From the NCBI GenBank assembly GCA_023375675.1, contig JALQBC010000025.1, positions 1 to 64,000 on the forward strand: a DNA stretch of 64,000 bases, in the 5' to 3' direction. Position 1 is the first letter of the stretch; every line of letters starts with the position of its first letter. A program made the translations under genes and the position numbers. The notes under the pieces are model-generated. The model did not search any database and had not been told where the DNA came from. It worked only from the letters and a program-made list of their open reading frames with translations. The DNA is from Cytospora piceicola (lineage: Eukaryota > Ascomycota > Sordariomycetes > Diaporthales > Cytosporaceae). Below, piece by piece: positions 55,278 to 64,000 of this stretch.

Positions 55278-55880
55278 GACTCTCTAAGATGCATTTATCT
55301 AATTTCTTCGAACTATAATATCTCTTGGTAGCTACATTATGGCCAAGTGACTAGGCTATGGCCTCTGCAGGCAACTATATGTCCCCAGAGACAATCGCTT
55401 TGAGTTAGACTTCCACGTTGAGATGACATTTTGGCCTAATGAAATCTTCTTTACTTGTGTACCATTTTGTAACCGCCACCGCAGGATGTTACCTCGTCGT
55501 CACGATATACTCCAGATGTCGCCGCACTTTCAGCAATGTGGGGGATGAGGAGAGTACTACCCGTAGTCTGTGTCTGTTCATATTATACAATGTATGCATG
55601 CGAAGATGGTGTGTCTACTTCGTCTATACTTGAGACTTCCCCTTTGTATTTGAACGAGGAAATATGACTCCTAAGCTCTTCACTATGGCATGTCCAGAGT
55701 ACTCGTAGTAAGTTTGTATGCACAAGGTATCAATTGAATTCAATTATTGAACGCCTCGCGGTATTACCCAACCTAGAACCTATCAGTCTTTGCCTTAATA
55801 ACAAATCCAAGAGCAAGATTGGACCATTACTTGAATGATCGTGTGGGCCTGACCATCTCACCTTCACTTCCACCGTTAAT
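55278..55880. other. Intergenic region
   Basis: The space between convergent genes. Nothing recognised. Confidence 0.55.
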
Positions 55881-56456
55881 TCAACACAGCTTCCTCTCAG
55901 AGGATTGCTCGTTTCGATAGCTTTTCGTTGACTTCAACTCAGTCAAATCGACACCAGTGCTCCCGTCAATGGAAGCCTCATCAGCGCCGGAATCCGATGA
56001 TCCTCCAGCCCGAACGCATTTGGCAGCCAGTTCCCACTGGTTGGGAAGTCCAGAGAAGATACCCGTCTCAGCAAGGCGAAACGCGTCAGACTCGCGGAAA
56101 TGGTACTTCTTGCCCCTGATCATGGCCTCACGATACTCGTTTGGGGTTTTCAGGGGTGTCACCGTGGAAGCAGCATCTGCACCTACCTGGCTACTCTCTT
56201 GGTCTTTGGCAATAGTGAAACGATCCGAATGAGGCATGTCGGCAAGTTTCGCGTGGTTTGAATCGGCCTGTGGCTGTTTCCTCTTGAATATAAGCGGTCC
56301 ACAGAGAAAGAGGAGACTTACCAGGGCAAACAGGGCGCCCAGAACATAGCTGAGCCGCTGTGCGTGTTCGAGACGCTCTTGTAGAGAAGATATCTCGATA
56401 GTACATGAAACGGTACTATTGCAGAAGACGGTTGTCGAGTTCAGTATAGCAGGCAT
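55881..56456 (-). CDS. Hypothetical single-pass membrane protein
   Basis: 191 residues from the ATG at 56456 (MPAILNST). A short extracellular N-terminus with two Cys and three N-x-S/T sites is followed by one membrane helix at about residues 36-57 (LSYVLGALFALVSLLFLCGPLIF). A stop-transfer KRK and a 130-residue charged cytosolic tail come next. The tail contains RGKKYHFRESDAFRLAETGIFSGLPNQWELAAKCVRAG, which looks like a conserved block. I do not recognise the family. The layout suits a surface or endomembrane protein with a short sensor-like ectodomain. Confidence 0.6.
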   Translation of the reverse strand: MPAILNSTTVFCNSTVSCTIEISSLQERLEHAQRLSYVLGALFALVSLLFLCGPLIFKRKQPQADSNHAKLADMPHSDRFTIAKDQESSQVGADAASTVTPLKTPNEYREAMIRGKKYHFRESDAFRLAETGIFSGLPNQWELAAKCVRAGGSSDSGADEASIDGSTGVDLTELKSTKSYRNEQSSERKLC

Positions 56457-57546
56457 GATTGCAATTTGTTTCAATGTTGTGAGGGATGTTCCTCAGCTGG
56501 CCGAGGGAAGGAGTCTGGGGCTGTTTTGTTGTGTTAGCTGTCTCTGTCCAAAGCCTAGGGTATGCAGGGATAGATACTAGACCATAAACTGTAAATTTCG
56601 AAAGTTAAGTTTGTGATGAATCTGAGACTACAGAACATATTGTGCGTCGGGAGAGAGATTGGACTTATACTCCATAGAGGAAGGGCTGAGCCGTGCCGTA
56701 CAAAGAGTATTTGCGGTTCGTAGCCTTTCCTACCCAATGCATTGTCACTGCACAAAGATCGTTTGTCTGTATCTCCCGTATATCTGTGTGTATTTTTCTT
56801 TCTGTAGGATTGTAATACCAAAGGATCCCAATTTAGTATCAACATTGTTCGCATACTTAGTGTGCAGCCGCACTTGGTCAATCTTCGGCGTACCGTTGGT
56901 GGATACATTTCCAACCAAAACAAAGTGCCAAACTTGAACATGATAAGTATTCCCTACTCGAGTACTGCTACACCGCGTATGAGATGCAGTTAGTAATGGT
57001 CAATGCATGTAGGAATGCAAACGACGGATGCCTGTCCTTTTGGGTCTTTTTGGCATCCGTACATATGTAGCATTTTTTCTCGGCAAGGCTTCCCAGGGTT
57101 CGGTGAGAGTGGCGACCTCGGCAATACTAGCTGTGTATAAGCTGTCGAATTGATTCACATATATAGTGTAATCGAGCTGACTCTGTTGCCAGACAGTCAG
57201 CCCCGATAAGAGCGACAATACTTGGCAGCCTTGCCATGGATCAGAGCAGCTGACGAGGAGTATTCCCCCGTGAGCTCATGAATTGGACAGATCTAGGGAG
57301 GGGTGCCTGCACTCAATACTACGATATTACCAGTTGACCTACGTTCCAACGTTTGCAACGTTTTGGATGATTACTCTGAAACGTATCAGGAGCTCATTTC
57401 ATTTGTAATGCAAATCAAGTTTGATTATATGATAATTAATGACTGACCATTGCCTGCAACGGCTTTTTCTCAACACAAAGTCAAGACAGAAATCGGGTGG
57501 TCTTATCTAACCACATGGGAGCCTTCCTCCAAACCATCTAGGAAGA
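56457..57546. other. Intergenic region
   Basis: Only short ORFs on both strands and no repeat. No gene supported. Confidence 0.55.
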
Positions 57547-58293
57547 TCAATGGCGCCGTGAAAGGCAAATTTCGCGCAGTTCGATAATACACGCTCGATC
57601 CAGGTTGGCCGTCACAAGTTGACTTTGACGACGGCTTTCCCACTCCGCATAACTAGCCGACCACATTCCAGGTGGCATATCCACCCTCCCCACGTCCAGA
57701 CGGACAGACAGATCCAGTCCAGCAGATCTAGCCTTGAGGTATCCCAGAAGCTGGCTCAGTTTCATGAAATCGTTCTCCATGCGCATCAAGACGTCCTGGT
57801 TATAGTTGAGGACTTTCAGCGAGTCCGCCACTTCTTCCTCCACCTCCTTGATCTTCACCTCGAGCTCATCCTCGGGCATCTCCTTGTCCTCTTTCAAACC
57901 ACACAAGAGAGTCTCTTGCTCGAAAAGAACTTCCTCAGACTCCTTGCACCGCAGTCGATACAGGGGGATAAATTCCAAGGTCAGGAATCTGAGAATACGG
58001 ACTGCTTCGGCAATCACATCAGCATCTGTGGGCAGTGTGCGAGGCTGAGGACCTATGATCCCACGGGGTGTTTTATTGTCGATAGGCATGGTGATTATTT
58101 CGTACCAGTTCGGTTTTTGGGCGTAGGCTGCACGGTATATCTTCAGGTATTCAACGAAGGTGCCAGTCCTTTCCTGTGAAGTAGTTGTGTAACGGTTATT
58201 TTCGTGGGTCGAAAGGTACTGTCCGCTTATCCGAGATGAATTGTACCCGAAACCAAAGCTGTGGGTTGGGATTCGCTGGCTGTAATTGTAGTC
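57547..58293 (-). CDS. Hypothetical coiled-coil protein, 5' end unresolved
   Basis: About 248 residues are open on the minus strand, ending at 57547. There is no in-frame ATG near the apparent beginning, so a first exon upstream (58300-58470) is likely; I could not find a splice pair that keeps frame. The first internal ATG would give MPIDNKTPRG. Visible parts are FVEYLKIYRAAYAQKPNWYEIITMP, then a long acidic helix (about residues 120-165, ESEEVLFEQETLLCGLKEDKEM...VKIKEVEEEVADSLKVL) predicted to be a coiled coil, then a C-terminal block with SVRLDVGRVDMPPGMW. No family is recognised. A frame this long in AT-moderate DNA argues for real coding sequence. Confidence 0.5.
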   Translation of the reverse strand, partial: DYNYSQRIPTHSFGFGYNSSRISGQYLSTHENNRYTTTSQERTGTFVEYLKIYRAAYAQKPNWYEIITMPIDNKTPRGIIGPQPRTLPTDADVIAEAVRILRFLTLEFIPLYRLRCKESEEVLFEQETLLCGLKEDKEMPEDELEVKIKEVEEEVADSLKVLNYNQDVLMRMENDFMKLSQLLGYLKARSAGLDLSVRLDVGRVDMPPGMWSASYAEWESRRQSQLVTANLDRACIIELREICLSRRH

Positions 58294-59313
58294 CAATAAT
58301 GAGGTGCATTGTGTTGGAGGCCAGGAACAATTTTTGTACTACATGATCAAAGACATGGCATGATCTTACAATCCTAACAAAGAGGTTTCGGTCAGCTATT
58401 GTCACTCTCAATAGGTCCAAGCCAAACAAATGGCTGTGTTTGTGTTTGTCCATCTCCTTTGTCAAATGCTAAAATTGGGATAGTTCTGCCCCACTTCATA
58501 ATGGCTTCGTTGATTCCAAGTAATAGCCTCGTCAGCTATACCGTCTGGCATTGTTTGACTGCCATATAATTGTCGTGTAGACATTGTACGTAAAGTAACA
58601 GATGTTTTACTGGTTTGGAGGCATTTCCCCCTTGCACGCTCATCACAGTGAGATAGCCTCATATTACCGGTAGAATGGGGAGGAAGTAGCCGGGACTACC
58701 TATGTATTCTCCTTTATTGCAAGGGAGCATTGATTCGTCGTTGTGGCTGGACTGACAATCTACTTGATTTGCACGGTAACTCCGCCACAGATTTACTTCT
58801 CTTGGTCGTCCTTGAGATCAGTGCCTAAATACTGGGTAGCGTTGAAGTTCGATCTCTTTTCTTGGTTCAGTTTCTTCCGTTGGTTTGAGGCGGTGTTGGT
58901 TCTCCACCTATGATGCTCTCCTGAGCCCACATATATTTTAGTATCTGGTCGTATTCTTCGTTGTTCTACAAATGGGACTCACTATGTGGTGATTTGACAT
59001 CTAGTGTACAAATATCGTGCCTATCCTACTGCTGCCTACCGCGTTTCATATACTGTACGATAAGGCGACCCGTTGCTTCGAAAATATAACCAAGCTGAGT
59101 CAACTCAAAAGCTCTTGTCGCCAATACCTAGAATCAGGACATTCTACTCTTCTTGTGAATCGTATCGTGCTAGTACTTCAACATACCGTGGGTTTGGTTC
59201 CATTGTCTCGGTATTGAAAGCTGGCAGCAAGCTAAGCAGAATCTAGCTAACCATTAATTACAACAACCTGCCCACATTTCTCGTCCGTTCGCCCTTGGCA
59301 TCTGCACATAGTT
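58294..59313. other. Intergenic region, may hold a missing first exon
   Basis: It may contain the 5' exon of the minus-strand coiled-coil gene: an ATG-led frame (58465 down to 58376) ends at a GTAAGA donor, but its phase does not match. Otherwise nothing recognised. Confidence 0.45.
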
Positions 59314-59930
59314 ATGGACAACATCGAGTCGCCATCCGCGCGCGAGGAAGTAGCCAAGCCCATCTCCCAAGAGCGGGAACAAACGCCAAGAGACAACAGC
59401 TCGCCTAGTCCACCACCACCTCACAGGCGCAATCTCATGCTCGAGAAGTGGCAGGCTGTCGAAAGGGACAGCTTCGACTTGGACGAATTCTACCGGAAGA
59501 GTGATGAAGCACTAGACAAGGTGGAAGCTCAAAAAGGCGAGTGAAAGTAATGATTCTTCTTTTACGGCTCTCTTATGTACCGAAGGTTGCTTCGACGTGT
59601 GCTGAAACTACCTGAGCTTCCCAAGCTGAAGCCTGCTGAGATTGTTGGGTATCGCATCAAATTATGGGGCCCATACCCAGCACTGGTCGATGGAGAGTCT
59701 GGGGAGCCGGTCAAAGGAATGGTGTACGAGGTCGAGGGTAGGGAGCAGAAGGGCAGAAATATGAGACGGACTGCTATAGAACATCCAAGTTCCTGAGTCG
59801 TGTGGATGGTGTGGAGGAGAAGGTGCTAGGAACTACATTCATGTGGAATGGAGGTGCGGATGATTTGGATGAGGGGAGTTTTGATCATGAAAGCTGGGAG
59901 GCCCGTAAGGGACGAATCCTTCGCGATTAA
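59314..59930 (+). pseudogene. AIG2-like gamma-glutamylcyclotransferase, disrupted
   Basis: The frame starts MDNIESPSARE at 59314 and runs through a Pro-rich stretch and LEKWQAVERDSFDLDEFYRKSDEAL. It then meets three stops (TGA, TAA, TGA) between 59542 and 59553. The same frame continues directly as FFFYGSLMYRRLLRRVLKLPELP, the substrate-loop signature of the AIG2/GGCT fold (YGSL), then IVGYRIKLWGPYPALVDGESG and GMVYEVEG. Near 59757 the reading shifts by one base to a frame giving YETDCYRTSKFL...WEARKGRIL, which ends at the TAA at 59928. A splice from GTGAAA at 59541 to an AG near 59582 would avoid the stops but delete the YGSL loop. The family cleaves gamma-glutamyl or related amide bonds; in fungi the roles are mostly unknown. 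I read it as a pseudogene. Confidence 0.7.
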
Positions 59931-60011
59931 GTCTCGAAACGATGACCTCACGAGTTTAGGGTCTCTCGACTATAGCTTCAACCAGGCCTCCTTCGTGATT
60001 ACAGCCCAGGA

Positions 60012-63000
60012 TTAGGATGATACCGACCCGTTGTATAGCTTCGCAAAGTGGCTGGACCCATCCTTCAGTAGCTCAGTAGGCTGTCCGAATTCCACCAGCT
60101 TGCCTCCGTCAAGTACAGCCACCCGATCAAAGTCGACAAGGCTGGACAACCTATGTGCAATCATGATGATTGTGCGGCCTCCAAATTCGGAACGGATGAG
60201 TTCCTGCATCTGAGTATCTGTCTTGGTATCGACGCTGTGTTGTCTCCAAGTCAGTAATTGTTATACCGAGGTCATCTTCTTGAAGAGTTGTGACTTGCCT
60301 GCTTGTAGGTTCATCCAATATCAGGACCTTTCCCGGCTTCAGTATGGCTCTAGCGAGACAGAAGAGCTGCCGCTGGCCGTGTGAGAGAAAGTCCGTATCC
60401 ATCAACGTGTCGAGAACGCCTGACGTGCCGGTTGTCTTGACCGTAGCTTTCTCCTTGAGCACATCCCAGAGTCCGACCGTCTGCAAGGCGTTGACAACTG
60501 CCTCATCAGTCGACTTGTTCACCGGATCTAAGTTGGATCGAATTGAGGCGGGAAATATGAAAGGGTCCTGTGTCAAACAAGTGAGCCTTTCTCTGACAAC
60601 AGAGCCCGGCACGGTTGCCATGTCGATGCCATCCAGGAATACCCTCCCAGAAACAATGTCGATCAGTCGAAGTATGGCAAGCGTGGATGAGCTCTTCCCG
60701 CTGTTTACAATGTCAGTCAGTGGGGTGTCAAAACCTGGCTGCAGAGTTACATCACTGACCTTCCCGTCCTGCCAACTATGCCAATCTTCTGTCCACCTTC
60801 AACAGAGAAGCTGATGTCCTTGAGGACGGGCGACGTCGTTTGGCTGCAAGGATTCAGGATGTCAGTCGAGCCGATTAACCGATGCCATGCGATGACCTAC
60901 CCATAACTCGCGGTTACTTTTTCAAACCTCAAAGAGCCCCGGCTCGGCCAGTCAGAATCAAGGTCGAAGTCCTCGTCAGGGGACCACTCGGCCGGCGTGT
61001 TCTCCGAGAAGTCCTTGATACGAGCGACCGCCCCCAACGTAGTCTCCAGATTCGTCCAATATTGCACCAAGTTCGTCAGAGACTGGGACAAATCCATCAT
61101 GTTGACCAAGGCCAAGCCCAGAAACCCCGGGTTCATGTGTGACCGTAGGGCGACGGCCATGCCAACGAGAACCAAAGCCAGACCGGCGACCACAAGGTCG
61201 AGAACCAGGACTAGCCATCTTTGAATGCAGAGGAGAAGATAGTATGGTTTCTGGCTCCCGTCGAGCAGTCGGCGGTTCTCTGCTGCATATGTCTCGTACC
61301 AGCCAAACGATCGAATGGTGGTCAGTCCTGCAAGGGACTCAATGAAGTGCGAGTACAATGGGGCGTTTGCCTCCAACCTAGTGCAAACGTCAGCCATCAT
61401 TGTCTGTAGAGATCTAGATCAAGTCTTACTCTATCAGCCTGAGCTGCCGGGAAGTGCGAAGATAGAAACTTTGGATAAGGTAAAGCGCCAGGATGACGAC
61501 TGGTAATACGGCGGCGAAGTATCCTACTGCCGTGACTGATAGTGCTATCGATACAAGGCAAGTTCCAAGTTCTGCGCATCCATTGTCAGAGAAAAGCCAT
61601 TTGGCTATACAAATGGGCCAACTTACGGAATGCGCAGTTGATGATAGACGACGGGAGGGTCATATCGACGTGTCGAAGATCTTGGCTAAATCTAAGACAC
61701 TATTAGATCCGTAGATTTGTTTGTGTTCAGTAACGGTCCTCACCTATTCACCAGAACTCCAGTCTCGGTTTCGGCAAACAATGACAATGGTGCTCTATAC
61801 TTTTGTTAGTCAAGTGTGGCGTGAAGTATATACCAACAGAGAACAGGTGAAGAAGTGAAGAACAGTACGGACCGCATCGCAGCATCCAGGATCGACTGGT
61901 GCAGATGTTTGCCAGACTTTGGAATCATGACTATCCAGAGGAATCTACCATGCTTTAGCATCATCAACACGGCTTCATAAACGATATTTCGACTTACGCG
62001 GTGGCCGCAACCATAAGTAACCCCTCCATAAAGTTGAAGAAGCCATACATGCCCAGCCAGTAGCCGAGGTTCGGTTCGCCGCCACTCTCATTGCTTTCCG
62101 CCCACCAGTTGAGCCAAACACCTGATTGTGTTAGTGAGTTACTGTGCGAGACTTGGTACAGACTTACTGCCTATCCCAAAGAATGTCTCCTGCACTGCGA
62201 CGAGGCCCACAAACACGGCCATACTCCAGGGCCCTAAAGCACGAGCGTAGTACTTGTAAGTCGCCCAGTCTCCGGCCTTTCGGCCGTCATCGGCCACAGC
62301 TTTGGCGGACGGAAGATTAGTTTGCGGGTTGTCGGTAAAGTCGTCAACAACTTCCCCTTTATTTTCGTGGCTGGCTTGATCCTCCTGAAGCTTGACCTGC
62401 AAGGTGTGGATGTAGTTTCCTGGAACATTAAGCTCGGCAAATTTACCTTGCTCAACAATCTTACCATCCTGATCGAGGGCGAGGATCAGATCGGCCTGTG
62501 GTAGTCGTTTCACTATAAGAGGTCAGCAAATATAAGGAGAATTTCATGTCCGTCATCGAACTTTACCAGAGTGGGTTGCGAGAATGACAGTCGTGCCAAG
62601 CTTGCGAAGGAGGCCGCTTCGACCGAAAACACGCTTGAAGACTACTTCCTCAGTCACAGAGTCCAGGCCACTTAGAACATCGTCGAATACGGCCAACTTC
62701 TTTCGGGAGTACACGGCTCGAGCAATAGACTGTGACATGGTTAGTCTGGCTCTCTTGTTCAACCTTGGGGGCTTAGCTCACGATGCGTTGCTTCTGCCCA
62801 CCACTCAGCTTGACCCCCTTGCTGCCGACAACAGTTGAGTCTCCATCAGGCAACTGACGGAGGTCGACACTGAGGCCACATGCTTGACAAACAGTTGCAT
62901 ACCACACTGCGTCAAACTCCGATTTAGCAGTGATATTGTCCCGGACAGATCCATTAGTGACCCATGGTGTCTGATCACAGTATGCGATCTCTGAAGACGA

Positions 63001-64000
63001 AACTTCTACCTGGCCTCCAAGTATTGAAGTCTCGCCGAGGAGCCCCTTGAGCAGCGTTGACTTGCCACATCCTACTGGGCCAACGAGAATCGTGAGCTCA
63101 GAGCCAGGATGTATGGCAGTATTTACTTCACTGACGAGGTGGGAACTCGAGTCTGACCACCCAAAGCTGCCTCCAGTGACAATGATCTTGTTCTGCGAAA
63201 GCTTTCGTACCGAATCCAGTTCAAACCCTTCCTCGCCTGAATCCGAGCAAGTGTCAGTGCTGGTGGAGGGCAGAATCCTCTGTTCGGTCCTCGAAGCTTC
63301 CAACAAGAAACCTTGGATTCTTCCAAAACAACCCAATGCGGCCCATCCCTGTGGTATCGCATACAGTAAGTTGCCCAAGGGCGCTGCCAAAAGGTTCAGA
63401 GCTGCTAGAGATGTTATCGCTTGTGACACGGACAGTCCATTTCCTCCTTGTACGAGGGCCACTATCGCATAGGCCGTGAAGACGAACAACGAATTGAAGG
63501 TTCCGGGGAGGTTGACTGTTGAGTGGTCAGCTTTCCTTTCATATTCAAGACTTCGCTTGCGATTATGGCTGACCCAGAGAGATATTGAGACTTTGCACCC
63601 TTCTGTATCTTTTCGAGGTGGCGAGCTCGCTACTACGCAGCTGGTGTATTTCGGCAGAGAGGTGGTTGGTGAGACCAAGCATCTTGACGTTCCGCATCGA
63701 TCCCAGGATCCCGGAAGTGAAGTTGATCCTGCGCTGTATTGCCTCGAGCCAAGCCCTTTGTATCGATGTGATGAAGCCAGCAATTACTACTGAGAGGCCA
63801 GTAGAGACTATAACGACGCATTAGCCTTGATATCGTCAACCAATCCTTCGCTTTCAACACCTACTGAGTGTAACAAGGACGGGCGCCACGCAGACTGCCC
63901 CAAGTTGGAGATAGAGCAAGTACACAGCTATGCCCAATTGCACGACACTAGGCACGACCTCTATTATCAAGTACCAGAACGATTCTGCAATTGCCTGCAC
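60012..64000 (-). CDS. ABCC-type (MRP-like) ABC transporter, 5' end beyond window
   Basis: The 3' part (about 1083 residues) is in 14 exons on the minus strand: 64000-63865, 63807-63574, 63515-62782, 62729-62567, 62512-62168, 62121-61998, 61944-61873, 61794-61744, 61691-61627, 61571-61430, 61377-60901, 60843-60760, 60700-60299, 60234-60012. All junctions keep frame. In order: the end of membrane domain 1; NBD1 with Walker A GPVGCGKST, signature LSGGQKQR and Walker B LAVFDDVLSGLD; a linker; membrane domain 2 (DAAMRAPLSLF, VNRFSQDLRHVD); and NBD2 with Walker A GRTGSGKSS, signature LSHGQRQL, Walker B VLILDEPTSS and switch His in IAHRLSS. NBD1 has Asp instead of the catalytic Glu after Walker B, normal for the asymmetric ABCC group. 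Such pumps export conjugates, drugs or metabolites. The last intron (60235-60298) uses a GC donor. Confidence 0.93.

Overview
The window comes from a filamentous ascomycete (Pezizomycotina, probably Sordariomycetes). The genes have short introns of about 46-100 bases with GTNNGT donors and CTNAC-type branch sites. The protein families (HET, Pth11-like rhodopsin-fold receptor, cutinase, Ecp2/Hce2-like secreted protein, fungal ABCC transporter) are typical of that group. Transposons are wrecked by C-to-T/G-to-A change as expected from repeat-induced point mutation (RIP). Cutinase, pectate lyase, a GH43 glycosidase and a GH35 beta-galactosidase point to a plant-associated saprotroph or pathogen. 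I cannot name the species.

Layout. 1-93 is a pure C run followed by a 50-bp inverted repeat. 1.9-12 kb carries a small six-fold Cys-Pro repeat protein, a HET-domain protein, a 2-oxoglutarate/Fe(II) dioxygenase (minus strand), a decayed LINE tail and an F-box protein. 12.3-15.4 kb is a secreted GH35 beta-galactosidase. 15.8-16.5 kb is a mosaic of short tandem repeats. 16.87-26.17 kb is an AT-rich gene-free island made of two RIP-degraded transposons lying side by side: a pogo/Fot1-type DNA transposon with 100-bp terminal inverted repeats, and a Ty1/copia retrotransposon with two 166-bp LTRs and an intact 5-bp target duplication. 27.2-35.6 kb holds an arylsulfotransferase-like membrane protein, an alpha/beta hydrolase, an Ecp2-like secreted protein, a likely U1 snRNA gene and a broken histidyl-tRNA synthetase copy. 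36.8-48.95 kb holds a GH92 alpha-mannosidase, a DUF2461 protein with acidic tails, a cutinase with a 21-residue repeat linker, a Pth11-like receptor, a tiny Cys-rich protein and a pectate lyase. 51.0-64.0 kb holds a mitochondrial phosphate carrier, a GH43 enzyme, two uncharacterised proteins, a broken AIG2-like gamma-glutamylcyclotransferase gene and the 3' two thirds of an ABCC-type ABC transporter that runs off the right edge.

How it fits together. Most genes are independent and no biosynthetic cluster is evident. The common theme is outward-facing biology: five extracellular or secretory-pathway carbohydrate/cutin enzymes, a candidate secreted effector, a membrane receptor, an efflux-type pump and a HET (non-self recognition) gene, placed around a RIP island. 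All intron positions were set by hand from reading-frame continuity and splice signals and are not backed by transcript data.
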